DNA from: Lamellibrachia columna
Lineage: Eukaryota > Annelida > Polychaeta > Sabellida > Siboglinidae
Length of the DNA stretch: 64,000 nucleotides
Direction: 5' to 3'
Assembly (NCBI GenBank): GCA_963662155.1
Contig: OY759271.1
Span: 36,609,527 to 36,673,526, forward strand
Positions within the stretch are counted from its first letter, which is position 1. Every line of letters begins with the position of its first letter. The translations under genes and the position numbers were made by a program. Positions 40,500-52,742 of this stretch are shown here, in pieces. The notes under the pieces were generated by a model. It searched no databases and was not told the origin of the DNA. It saw only the letters and a list, made by a program, of their open reading frames with translations.

Positions 40500-40770
40500 A
40501 TAAATGTTATATCCTAAATACAATCAGCATAGAATTCAAGATAAGAAGATGGAAGTGGATAGGACATGTACCCAGAAAGAAAGAAGAAAGAAAAGAAAGA
40601 AAGAAAGAAAGGAAGAAAGAAGAAAGACACTGAATGACGACCTTGAGATGGACACAGGAAGTGAACAACCAAAAGAACTGGAAAAGGAACACTGCCATGT
40701 TATGGTCCGATATGTCTGTCGTAACCACCACACAACCAGCTCAGTGGCGTCAATGCACGAAGAGCTCAAC
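40500..40770 (+). pseudogene. LINE ORF2 C-terminal remnant with GAAA expansion
   Basis: The plus strand reads '.IEFKIRRWKWIGHVPRK', matching the '(R)W.GHv.R' block near the end of RTE/L2-like ORF2. It then runs into a GAAA-type purine tract (40576-40627) and a degenerate 'KWTQE..NQKNWKRN' segment. Broken; family tentative. Confidence 0.45.
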
Positions 40771-40779
40771 TCGCCTTCG

Positions 40780-41050
40780 TTGCAAAGACGTCGCTGCAAT
40801 TTCAGACTAAAAATATTTTATAAAGTAACAAACAAACTAGTATCACTACCAACCAAGACTTTACGATGCACTCGACAAGCAAACCACAAAAGATGTTTTC
40901 TCCATGTACAAAATAAGGCTATTGCAAATATAGCTTCTTCCCAATAACAATTCCACAATGGAGCGATCCGCTGTTGCAGCTGTAGAGGCAGCTTTCTGGG
41001 ACAGAACTCTACATTTAAAGATAAAAAATTAAATAACACCTAAACATTGT
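40780..41050 (+). pseudogene. Second LINE ORF2 C-terminal remnant
   Basis: Plus-strand reading LKIFYKVTNKLVSLPT...TRQANHKRCFLHVQNK, then a frame change to 'FP.NNSTMERSAVAAVEAA', fits the 'L.iFYKI.N.LVaip...FPRTI.qWN.LP' tail common to jockey-type LINEs. It lies directly behind the previous remnant and is interrupted by stops. Confidence 0.5.
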
Positions 41051-41600
41051 TTTCATTCCTTCGTGTCTTTACCAGTTATGTTATTTGATGTCTATCTACC
41101 TACTATCTGTCATTTCTTTTGATTCTTTGACTATTCATTCCCGAACATAATTATAATCTTCAAATTTTATGGATTTGCTCTTATACGAAGAATAAGAATT
41201 GGTTGAAAGTTGAAAAGTGTCATTACACTTACATTGGTCGACTGACACCACAACTTGCAGGAACAGGGGACCAAAGTAGGCCCTACCCATCTCATACAAG
41301 TTGTCCCTCGACCCCCAACAATGATATATCGTCAATTACACAATGACAACCTTTCTTGAATAATCTAAAATAACCTATACTTTTTATGTCTTTTAACAAT
41401 AATATCATCATCATCATCATCATAAGGGTTTTTAAAGGCCTTTCACACGGGCCATTTGCTAAAAATATTGTGTTGTGTATATATGCGCCGTAATACGCTG
41501 ATAAAAGTAAAAACATGTTTGCCCGTGACCGTGTGAAATATTGCACTGCCCGTGTGAGCTGAATCTTAAAAAACCCGATCATCAAAATTCATCATAATCA
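41051..41600. other. No gene; (ATC)n patch at about 41400
   Basis: Only a short ATC microsatellite and AT-rich DNA are visible. Confidence 0.4.
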
Positions 41601-41604
41601 TCGT

Positions 41605-41823
41605 CTAGTGGTCCGGAGGATCGGCCCATGAGAATTGTTCACGATACTTCTCGGTGTCTGTCCTGCTTAACCTTTCAAGTTCAGAAACTGTTATCCCGAA
41701 TTCAGACGTTCGTGCTCTCTGTCCATATTTTGGCTGCCAAGTAATCAGCTCTCTCACCACTTCTTTGCAAAATGGACTCGTCCACACCCATCTGATTGTC
41801 TGTGAGATCTGTGGTGTTTCCAT
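41605..41823 (-). pseudogene. Possible LINE ORF2 tail fragment
   Basis: The 72-codon frame containing ELITWQPKYGQRARTS...VSELERLSRTDTEKYREQF is reminiscent of the 'W.P.hGkR.RGRP......R.eWR' ends of LINE ORF2 proteins. The match is weak and could be chance. Confidence 0.25.
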
Positions 41824-41869
41824 GAATAATTATCTGCTTGTCGTGTGTTGTCACTTACAAAAAATCTGA

Positions 41870-43489
41870 TGTATTTGATGTAACGTACATCATGACAACA
41901 CCCACGATAAGGAACAATTAGCATTTGTCATACATCCGCTTCGTGCCAATTATCTACTGAGTCACTCGTTTGGATGTTTGGCTCGGCTTGGTTGTCACGA
42001 TGCGGTCGCCAATGGTTACCTGAACGCGCCTGTTGACGCATCGATGCGTCGCATCGGAACTTCCTATTTGTTTCTATTGTTTATGCGTTTGTGGTAAACA
42101 ACCTTTGCTCAGTGTAGATTACATGATGAATTATAAATAATGTTTCTGTTTTCGCATATTCTACGATACAATACATCCCCGAGTTTTTATCATAATACTA
42201 TTAAAACAAATTGAAAGCGAAGCAATCCAACAAAACAATTTGCTAATGCCATTGGCATCGTCGTGGTAAAGTGAAAATAAAAAAACAGAATCAATTCGGT
42301 ATCGAACAAAGGTCGGATACATAGGACACAATGACACAGCCACACCCGTCTCTTACAATAAGTCATTTATGTGTAGTCTGTAGTTGTATTTTATTATTTC
42401 TTTAACTTTGCTAATATTAATGATCGATGTATATTGTGAAATAACATAAGATTGATTGGTGTCAGAATAACTAGATGTATTCTTTCAACGGGTCATATGT
42501 TCCCTAAACTAAATATAATGTCACGTTTAAAAAAATTGGCTGCAAGAAAAAAACATTTGCTCTGTGCATTCGCTTTTTTCCTAGAATCCTGGCCCACCTC
42601 AATTTCGCCGTTATTAACATGCAATATGTATAACAACTTTGCACAATGCATGTTTATCTACAGAACACGTAAATCATTGAACATGTTGTGCGTAAAACAC
42701 ATATAATATAATCACATTGTTGATGCTCTATTTAACTTGCTTTGAGGGCATGTAATTATAATTATTACACTTCTTCTTGACCTTTTTCGACAATTGTACA
42801 GTTCTATAATATAATAATCGCTACCATTATTATGTTTGTTTTGGTGAAATAATGATTCATTTATTCAATCTTGCCCCTATTAATCGCAGACAAAGCAAGT
42901 TAAATATGTGAATTCGAGCATAGAAAAAGATTAGTAAATGTGTTTTTATGCCCAACATGTTAAATAATTTGCATTCCGTATATACACGTAGATTAATATG
43001 CGGTGTGCATGCATTGTGCTTGGTAACTTGCATGCTAATAACGGCGAAATACAGGTGGACTCGGTTTATAGAAAAGTGACCGGAGTTGTTCAGCCTCAAA
43101 GTTATGTAACACAGTTTTAACAGAAGCATTTAAAATAAATGGGAACGAAGACACAGAAAATGCGTAAAAACTGGCTTTAATATTTGTGAGAAACAGTTTC
43201 TTTACCACTCAAAGGCTCCACAGTGAGGACAGTCAATTTATGCTTAAACGCATTGGAATGACGGTAACACGAAACTGCTTCGAAATGTCACTGCATCCGT
43301 CCCGTCATATCCTACCAGTTCGGTAGGCGTAACGATGACATTTACTACAACAACATTTGTCAATCCATCGTCGCTGTCCGTCATCCAAAATACAATATTT
43401 TATTTAACAGCAAAATAAATCAATTTACCGCGACTATTTGATAATGCTCACTAAGAAATAGATGCTCGCGTTCAATTGGTCCAACTGCA
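41870..43489. other. Nothing recognised
   Basis: AT-rich; the short ORFs at 42452-42706 and 42857-43129 lack motifs. Confidence 0.4.
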
Positions 43490-44345
43490 TGCGACCATCC
43501 GCTTCATAAAACAACACGTTTGTTTTCAGGAAAGCAGCCAGAAAAAAATCCGCGTACACGCCAACAAATGAAAGAGACGCCGCGTCGCACATACCTGTGT
43601 CGTCGTCTCACTTCTTTAGTCCTGTATTCTGTCAATGACAACTGTGTCCGCGTAACCAGCGTCTCGCTAACCCGACCTTCAGCGCAAGACAATGGCAACC
43701 GTTAGAGTGTCTCGGAGTGGGAGCGAAGTTAATAAAGCGCTCGTAGGAGCAAACATAGGCCGTTCCGCCGTAGCACCCGAGTCAACAAGGGCAGCAAGGC
43801 GCTCGATACCGGCCACTCCTCCCTGATCAATAACCGTCGTGTGACGCCACTGCCCGCCTGCACTACGGTCCGTCTACCTGGTGTCTTCGCCGAGTCGTAG
43901 CCAATGGCGTTGGTTCGTGGCGCGGTGCGTTCTGTCTGTCAATCGATCACGCCTGATCAGACTTGAGAGTGGCCCACGAGGGACGCAGCCCGATTGGTTG
44001 CGAGCGTCGGTGAAGGCGGCCCACGTGTGACCACTTCCGAGATGCTGATGGCGGTCCTCTATCGACCGCCGTCTGCGCACCTTGTCGTCGCCGATTCGCG
44101 TTGAGAAGTCGTTGACCACATGATCCTCTAAATGCTCCTGAATCGCCCGGGTCTTAGGGATGGTGTCGGTCTGCCAGCTGAAGCCCGCTGCAGGTGTGAA
44201 TTAGCTGTCCGCGCGCCAACGAGCATGTCCCATCAGACGTGTCAGCTAAACCGTGTCTGGGGCAGCTGGTCTATAGAGAGGGGTGGTATGGGGTGTAAGC
44301 GGGTGCAGACGTGGAGGGAGTATCGGCAGGTCATTCTTGCGTAGA
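43490..44345. other. GC- and CpG-rich island
   Basis: About 850 bp of markedly higher GC with frequent CpG, within AT-rich flanks. It could be a CpG-rich promoter or first-exon region, or a less-decayed transposon. The gag-like reading at 43870-44150 favours the latter. Confidence 0.45.
43870..44150 (-). pseudogene. Possible gypsy-type gag fragment
   Basis: The minus strand reads AIQEHLEDHVVNDFSTRIG, then DDKVRRRRSIEDRHQHLGSG and HTWAAFTDARNQ. This resembles the late capsid segment 'FI.gi.d..vRr.Ll......tl..A...A' of gypsy Gag proteins. No pol domain is found beside it. Weak call. Confidence 0.28.
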
Positions 44346-44828
44346 GTGCTTCCACGTAAAGCGTACAAAAAAATCCCACGTATCCTAAAATTCAAAGTTG
44401 TTTCATTTTATTTCCCAACACTAGAGATGGTGTTACAGTAACAATGATATTTTTTAACACGACGTTTAATTGATTTCCTAAATTGGGCTTCAAAGCTAAG
44501 CTATAAAATTAACATTCTGGAGAGGACATTTTTTTAGCACACAAAGCATCGTTATAATATGAGGTATGTGTAAACTAGTCTTACACACCAGTGCAGTACT
44601 GTTCATAATACAATAAAATCAATACAATACAATGTTTATCTCACTGTTCATAATACAATATAAGGTTTATCTCACAAGAAACTTGGTCTCATCTCCGAAT
44701 AGTTCGACCGTGTGCCACGGTCGTCGTCAACGGACTGACTTCGCTACGGACGTGTCGCTCGATACAGCGGGAACACTAGGCACACAAATGAAACATTTAT
44801 CTTGTCGCCAGTCTCCTTCAGCCATCAG
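44346..44828. other. Nothing recognised
   Basis: AT-rich, no supported feature. Confidence 0.4.
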
Positions 44829-45056
44829 TGAACACACACAGAACACACAGAGAACACACACAGAACGCACACAGAACACACACAGAACACACACAGAACA
44901 CACACAGAACACACACAGAACACACACAGAACACACACAGAACACACACACAGAACACACACAGAACACACACAGAACACACACAGAACACACAGACAGA
45001 ACACACACACACAGAACACACAGAGAACACACACACAGAACACACACAGAACATAA
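44829..45056. repeat. 11-bp tandem repeat (acacacagaac)n
   Basis: About 20 copies, with a few length variants at 44940 and 44990-45045. The unit lacks stops in several frames, which creates spurious ORFs on both strands. Confidence 0.95.
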
Positions 45057-45815
45057 GCCAAAAGTGTTCAATGAAAGATGTAAAGAGTCCAGATCACGAA
45101 GAGAACTGGTAATAGCAATTAACACTATTATTCGGAGATTATGCCACTTGAGATATAAACAATGTCAAACAATCTTTTCTATGGCGTATGTCTCTAGAAC
45201 TTGCAAGATAAATGTGTAGACGATTTTTATATTACGTGGCGCAAGGGTATCAGAAAATGTTTTAATCTACCTGGTTGCACACATGATAATATGGTGCCAC
45301 CTTTAGCGGAATGCCTTCCGATTCGAATGCAGATTTTGAATCGAATGGTGCGTTTTATGCAGAGGTGTTTATAATGCAATACCGCCAGTTGGAATATGCT
45401 CTTTCGTCTAGCTTGGTTCACATATGTCTCAATGTTTCAATTAAATATTGTCACAATTCAAACGTGATGCCACGACCTTCTTTAATTTGTATACTAATTA
45501 GTGTCATGATCTCATTCAAAACAACTACCATGAAAGGCTGGACGAGAAACTATTACACAAAGTTTCATTTGCAAAGGATATGTTGTATAATATAAAGAAT
45601 GCAGAAAGTCTTGTTTAATCAAAGACGAGTTACTCTCATCGCTCTCTGTTTTGTTGTACCCAGTAAACATTATTTCGACAGAATTATATATATTGTTGTA
45701 CGAATAAATATATTATTATTATTATTATTAAAGCCCGCCATACTCATACCGATTATTTAATTGCTAACATGCTGGCGACTGCTTTTTCAGTCGTAGTTTT
45801 TCAAGTGTAGTCGCT
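45057..45815. other. Nothing recognised
   Basis: Contains a short (ATT)n at about 45715-45732; the 94-codon ORF 45311-45595 has no motif. Confidence 0.4.
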
Positions 45816-47272
45816 ATGTGTGTGTTCTCCACCAACAGTTGACAACGTGTTATGTGTATGTTCTCCACCAACAGTTGACAACGTGTTATGTGTATGTTCT
45901 CCACCAACAGTTGACAACGTGTTATGTGTATGTTCTCCACTAACAGTTGACAACGTGTTATGTGTATGTTCTCCACCAACAGTTGACAACGTGTTATGTG
46001 TATGTTCTCCACCAACAGTTGGCAACGTGTTATGTGTATGTTCTCCACCAACAGTTGACAACGTGTTATGTGTATGTTCTCCACCAACAGTTGACAACGT
46101 GTTATGTGTATGTTCTCCACCAACAGTTGACAACGTGTTATGTGTATGTTCTCCACCAACAGTTGACAACGTGTTATGTGTATGTTCTCCACCAACAGTT
46201 GACAACGTGTTATGTGTATGTTCTCCACCATATGTGTATGTTCTCCATCAACAGTTGGCAACGTGTTATGTGTATGTTCTCCACCAACAGTTGACAACGT
46301 GTTATGTGTATGTTCTCCACCAACAGTTGACAACGTGTTATGTGTATGCTCTCCACCAACAGTTGGCAACGTGTTATGTGTATGTTCTCCACCAACAGTT
46401 GGCAACGTGTTATGTGTATGTTCTCCACCAACAGGTGACAACGTGTTATGTGTATGTTCTCCACCAACAGTTGGCAACGTGTTATGTGTATGTTCTCCAC
46501 TAACAGTTGACAACGTGTTATGTGTATGTTCTCCACCAACAGTTGACAACGTGTTATGTGTATGTTCTCCACCAACAGTTGGCAACGTGTTATGTGTATG
46601 TTCTCCACCAACAGTTGACAACGTGTTATGTGTATGTTCTCCACCAACAGTTGACAACGTGTTATGTGTATGTTCTCCACCAACAGTTGACAACGTGTTA
46701 TGTGTATGTTCTCCACCAACAGTTGAAAACGTGTTATGTGTATGTTCTCCACCAACAGTTGACAACGTGTTATGTGTATGTTCTCCACCAACAGTTGACA
46801 ACGTGTTATGTGTATGTTCTCCACCAACAGTTGAAAACGTGTTATGTGTATGTTCTCCACCAACAGTTGACAACGTGTTATGTGTATGTTCTCCACCAAC
46901 AGTTGACAACGTGTTATGTGTATGTTCTCCACTAACAGTTGACAACGTGTTATGTGTATGTTCTCCACCAACAGTTGACAACGTGTTATGTGTATGTTCT
47001 CCACCAACAGTTGACAACGTGTTATGTGTATGTTCTCCACTAACAGTTGACAACGTGTTATGTGTATGTTCTCCACCAACAGTTGACAACGTGTTATGTG
47101 TATGTTCTCCACCAACAGTTGACAACGTGTTATGCGTATGTTCTCCACCAACAGTTGACAACGTGTTATGTGTATGTTCTCCACTAACAGTTGACAACGT
47201 GTTATGTGTATGTTCTCCACCAACAGTTGACAACGTGTTATGTGTATGTTCTCCACCAACAGTTGGCAACAC
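45816..47272. repeat. 36-bp minisatellite, about 40 copies
   Basis: The unit is tgttctccaccaacagttga plus caacgtgttatgtgta. One truncated unit lies at about 46224-46244. Variants (gac/ggc/aac, cca/cta, acag/aggt) are mostly amino-acid changing in every frame, so the 509- and 361-codon ORFs across it (unit 12 codons) show no sign of protein selection. Confidence 0.97.
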
Positions 47273-47516
47273 TTTTTTATGGACATCTGGCATGTAAAAA
47301 ATGGGTCAAGGGTAGTTATCAACTATTTGTTGGCAGACAAACTGTTGGCAACTAAAAATCGGTATGTGTATGGCGGGCTTAACACAGCCGCTGGTTCGCG
47401 AGAATGGTTCTCGTTAACAACAAAACATGTGTTTAAATAACATTTTAATTTCCCGTCATTCGCTTGGAAAACCTAGTTTTTTTTATGAAAGTAACGTTTT
47501 GTTTCACACGGAATGT
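47273..47516. other. Nothing recognised
   Basis: Short unique sequence between arrays. Confidence 0.4.
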
Positions 47517-47700
47517 CTCCACATACACCCGCTCACACGTACGCCCCCCCCCCACACATACACCCGCTCACAGGTACGCCCCCCACACACACATACACCC
47601 GCTCACAGGTACGCCCCCCACACACACACCCGCTCACAGGTACGCCCCCCACACACATACATCCGCTCACAGGTACGCCCCCCCACACACACATCCACAT
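47517..47700. repeat. ~34-36-bp minisatellite, 5 copies
   Basis: 'acacccgctcacaggtacgc' is followed by a C-run and (CA)n of variable length, so unit length varies. Confidence 0.9.
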
Positions 47701-47865
47701 ACTAATTAACTACACCTGCAGAAAACATGCATATGTATTTAATTATATGTAAAATATAGAAATAACATGCACAGAGACATGCATACCCATCAGATTGACG
47801 AACTATAGTTACTAGTGTAGCTCTTCTGGTTCCTTGTAGTTAAACCGTTTCACGTATACTGAAAC
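47701..47865. other. Nothing recognised
   Basis: Short AT-rich spacer. Confidence 0.4.
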
Positions 47866-47906
47866 GTGGTCTTTCTCTCGCGCTCTCTCCTCCGTCTCTC
47901 TCTCTT

Positions 47907-47939
<33 letters not shown>

Positions 47940-47988
47940 CCTCTCTCTCTCTCTCTCCCTCCCTCTCTCTCTGGTCTCTCTCTCTCTG

Positions 47989-48072
<84 letters not shown>

Positions 48073-48156
48073 GTCTCTCTGTCTCTCTCTCTCTCTATCT
48101 CTCTCTCCTCTCCCCTGTCTCTCTCCTCTCTCTCTGTCTCTCTCTCTCTATCTCTC

Positions 48157-48229
<73 letters not shown>

Positions 48230-48306
48230 TTCTCCCCCGTCTCTATTTTTCTCTCCTCCCTCTCCACGCTCTCTCCCCATCTCACTCTCTCTCTCTTCCT
48301 CTCTCC
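47866..48306. repeat. (TC)n polypyrimidine tract with embedded (TA)n
   Basis: About 300 bp of imperfect CT/CTCTGT sequence, then (TA)n at 48161-48227, then more CT-rich DNA. Confidence 0.97.
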
Positions 48307-48549
48307 ATCAATTGCTGGCCCCCCAACGCTTACCCGCCTGCTAACACACGACCAATCACAGTGTGGAATTTATGACATGTTGGCATAACGCCCTCCTCTA
48401 AGATAAATATTGTGCACACCATATCAACACGTCCTTGTTTCTGTTGCCCGTGAATAAGTCAGAACATTTTCTAAAAGTCCGATTTGATAGGGAATGTCTC
48501 TCAGGCTAAACAAGACCTATCACAACCCTAAGTTTCTTTCTCCAAAATC

Positions 48550-48750
48550 CTTACCTACCTGATGAGTGTGGTAGGAGTCTCAACCTCCCATCACCCGCCT
48601 GTTTTAGGGGCCAAACTCCCATATCCCAAATGTTTCGGGGGCAAACATCCCCATCTCCCACCCGGATTTTTGGAGCCAACCTCCCACAAATTGTTAGGAA
48701 CAACCTCCCACTTTCCACCAACCCACCCACCAGTGCCAACCTGCCTGCCT
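48550..48750. repeat. Degenerate ~30-bp 'caacctccca' repeat
   Basis: About six diverged units carrying 'ccaacctcccat/acaacctcccac' plus a variable middle ('tttttgggg', 'gttagga'). In style it is related to the 18986-19135 array. Confidence 0.65.
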
Positions 48751-49652
48751 GCCTAGCTGACGTTTTGTATCTCTGTCTACCTATTTGTGATATGGTTAAC
48801 CATTATATCAATGATGCCTTGCTGCGCCTCGGCACACCGCCCGCGGGTCAGGACCGCCTGATCCGTCACTGATACCACGTCACTCAATCACGGCGCAACT
48901 TAATTACCCGGCCAAAATCTGGCGCCACGAAGGACATGATTAATCAGTTGCAACAGGTAAGGTTGTGAAGTCTCGCGCAACACTTTCTAAACGGTGGATT
49001 TTATGACACAGAGCCGCGAGGATGTTGCATTAAGATACTAGACACTGAACCATTAATCAACACACGCAGATGTCGATTATCTGCAGTTTGCAGCTGGCGG
49101 ATGCTCTTTCTTCTTTGTACTCATGTGCAGAATCGCCTTCGAATTGTATGCGAAACCTCGTTGGGCAAAAACGAAGCGTGATTAAAACCCATAAAGAATC
49201 CATACAGACTTAAATTAGGTCGCACACCTGAACGGAATATTACGGCATAGATCAGCATAAAGTTGCATTTACAACATGGCGACCCATAACACGTGCATAC
49301 AAATGAAACTGCGGATGCGGATGTTCCATCGTCATTGATGCTGACGTGAATACGCGACCTAATCAAACTGTCACTGTTTCTGACGTGAAGACCCTGTGAA
49401 GTAGAACGCTGCTTACGAGGCTGTCATTAATCGACGCAATGATCGATCGATCAGAATGTTTGGCGGATGGGGCATTGCAGTACTACTTTTGTAGCATTTC
49501 GTTGGCTAACCGAAATATTCGTCTTGCTGGTTTTGTTTAAGTTTTCGGCATGTCGCTTTTTTCACAAAGGTGAATGCGTTCAGTGTCCAGCCAAAACAGG
49601 CATGAATGAGAGTTTATTCAACAACAACATAATACATGTGCATAGTATGATG
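48751..49652. other. Nothing recognised
   Basis: No supported gene; an 81-codon minus-strand ORF (49121-49366) lacks motifs. Confidence 0.4.
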
Positions 49653-49992
<340 letters not shown>

Positions 49993-50159
49993 TGATGTTG
50001 CTGCTGAAGGGACATAGCTGAAGTCATACGACTTATAAGGTGCTGTGCCCTTCTCAAACAAAATAGATGCAATACAAACAAATAAAGCACAAAATAGCAT
50101 TCACAAATCACTTATACACTTAAAATAGTGGTGCTTGTGCTATTTATAAATTAACTTAA

Positions 50160-50460
50160 TTTAACATCACTTTCAGTTAAAAGTTTATACATATGCGGTA
50201 AGTAATGACAACTTGAATTTATTTTTTAAATTGTGTTAAACTTGGCAGCTGAGCTATTTCATTTGTTAAACTGTTCCACGTATTTATACCTTTGACAGTG
50301 AGTGACAATAGTCTGAGGGTGGTGTTTGCTTTTTTTAACATAAAACAGTCGGCTTTTTCTGGTACCATAGATGTGTATAGCTTCGGTTGGTTTAAAGAAT
50401 GCTTGAACACGACCATTTAAAGAGTGATTGTTTGCGTTATATAGTATAATCATAGTCTTG
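50160..50460 (-). pseudogene. LINE ORF2 C-terminal remnant
   Basis: Two overlapping minus-strand frames together give 'NHSLNGRVQAFFKPTEAIHIYGTRKS', then 'LSLTVKGINTWNSLTNEIAQL' and 'SLTQFKK'. This is the 'R......t....s....G...WN.Lp..i....sl..FKk' ending of many LINE proteins. A frameshift separates the halves. Confidence 0.55.
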
Positions 50461-50805
50461 TACGTAATTAAATCATGAAGTTTAAGTATTTTTGAGCTAT
50501 GGAAACATACAGATATATAATTATGGTAATTAAGGTTATAAATAATGCGTATAGCTTTTTCTGTAACACTTTTAAATCAAGATACGCCGTCGATTTATAT
50601 CTAAGCCGTCAACCAGTCATTACCATATACTATTACATTGCAATTCTATTTACTATCAATCCTTCAAAAAGGTGGAACAGTCCCTCACTAATGCACTGTC
50701 ATCTTAAGAAGGGGTGCAAACCGAAATCTGAATGCTAGCTACAATGCGAGAAAACTGACTCACAATCCCAAGTTCACTTGAGTTACCATGGACCGCATGC
50801 TCAGC
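50461..50805. other. Nothing recognised
   Basis: AT-rich spacer. Confidence 0.4.
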
Positions 50806-51463
50806 TACACGTGTGCCACAATCTGTGTGCTGCAGTGGCGTGGAACGTGTGCCACAATCTGTGTGCTGCAGTGGCGGGGAACGTGTGCCACAATCTGTGT
50901 GCTGCAGTGGCGTGGAACGTGTACCACAGTCTGTGTGCTGCAGTGGCGTGGAACGTGTACCACAGTCTGTGTGCTGCAGTGGCGTGGAACGTGTACCACA
51001 GTCTGTGTGCTGCAGTGGCGTGGAACGTGTACCACAGTCTGTGTGCTGCAGTGGCGTGGAACGTGTACCACAGTCTGTGTGCTGCAGTGGCGTGGAACGT
51101 GTACCACAGTCTGTGTGCTGCAGTGGCGGGGAACGTGTACCACAGTCTGTGTGCTGCAGTGGCGTGGAACGTGTACCACAGTCTGTGTGCTGCAGTGGCG
51201 TGGAACGTGTACCACAGTCTGTGTGCTGCAGTGGCGTGGAACGTGTACCACAGTCTGTGTGCTGCAGTGGCGTGGAACGTGTACCACAGTCTGTGTGCTG
51301 CAGTGGCGGGGAACGTGTACCACAGTCTGTGTGCTGCAGTGGCGTGGAACGTGTACCACAGTCTGTGTGCTGCAGTGGCGGGGAACGTGTACCACAGTCT
51401 GTGTGCCGCAGTGGCGTGGAACGTGTACCACAGTCTGTGTGCTGCAGTGGCAGGGAACGTGGA
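50806..51463. repeat. 36-bp minisatellite, about 18 copies
   Basis: The unit is gtgtaccacagtctgtgtgc plus tgcagtggcgtggaac. The first three copies carry the older-looking 'gtgccacaatctg' variant. Each unit has a CTGCAG palindrome. The unit is open in nearly all frames, giving five overlapping 221-275-codon ORFs that are not genes. Confidence 0.97.
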
Positions 51464-51978
51464 CCGACACGAGAAGAAGAATATTATTATTTGAAAACAG
51501 TCACGAGCGACACAATTAAAAAAAGTAATCAATATGCCACACGAATCCCGCACGGATTATCCATAACAAAATTATGTTCAAAACATACAATTGACTCCTG
51601 CTATGAGGAATATGTTGGGATGTTTTTTATATCCAAATAGTGTATAAAACAGTGCAGACCAGAACAGGGATTACAAATTGTTCCTTTTAAGCGGATATGT
51701 GTGTGCGGACAAAAGCCCCACGGACAAAAGCCCAATATTCTAAATACTTACTCAATATTGTTTTCATATCTAACCAAATAGGACATATATATCAGGTTAG
51801 TTCATTTATCTAGCACAAATACTATTAACTATAACCAAGTTACTCTCCTGGCTCCAGAATGTCTGTGTATGTTAAATTGTGTAACATTTGTACAGGCTGC
51901 CGTGATTGACGCAACACCTTGGAGGAAACACTTAAAGGCATCGGACATTGTATTCGCTGGAAGTGAACTGGAACTCAA
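51464..51978. other. Nothing recognised
   Basis: A small direct repeat 'acaaaagccc' lies at about 51708-51733. Otherwise unremarkable. Confidence 0.4.
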
Positions 51979-52032
51979 TCAGTCAATCAATCAATCAATA
52001 AATAAATCAATCAATCACTCAATCAATCAAGA
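51979..52032. repeat. (TCAA)n microsatellite
   Basis: About a dozen imperfect copies with 'taaa' and 'cact' interruptions. Confidence 0.9.
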
Positions 52033-52198
52033 ATATTATTCATACAAATCGAATCACCAGACAAATCAGTTTATAATAAAATCTTATGTATACAAGGCTT
52101 ATAAGTGAAAAGCTCCTAACACTGAAGTACTTTACAGCATGACAGGTTGTTTGGTCCGACTGTAGAAACATTTTGGACACGCTTGTTAAAATGTGGGT

Positions 52199-52575
<377 letters not shown>

Positions 52576-52742
52576 ATTATATATGTTGATATTTTGGTTG
52601 TGGTATTTGACAATTGGATGTTATATTTTATTTAGAATAAATTGTCACTTTATAATTGTCACGTTATATGTGATTGCTTTTCAACATAAAACAAGTCGAA
52701 TAGCAATATAATTCTCTAACAAACTGTATGCATACTATCAGT

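Noticed and set aside
44632..45219. 195-codon ORF over the 11-bp array
   Set aside because: Most of it is the tandem repeat translated; no conserved flanks.
45764..47322. 509-codon histidine-rich repeat protein (minus) and its counterparts
   Set aside because: 36-bp satellite open in most frames; variants are largely non-synonymous in each frame.
50778..51640. Five overlapping 221-275-codon ORFs
   Set aside because: All derive from one 36-bp repeat unit open in nearly every frame.
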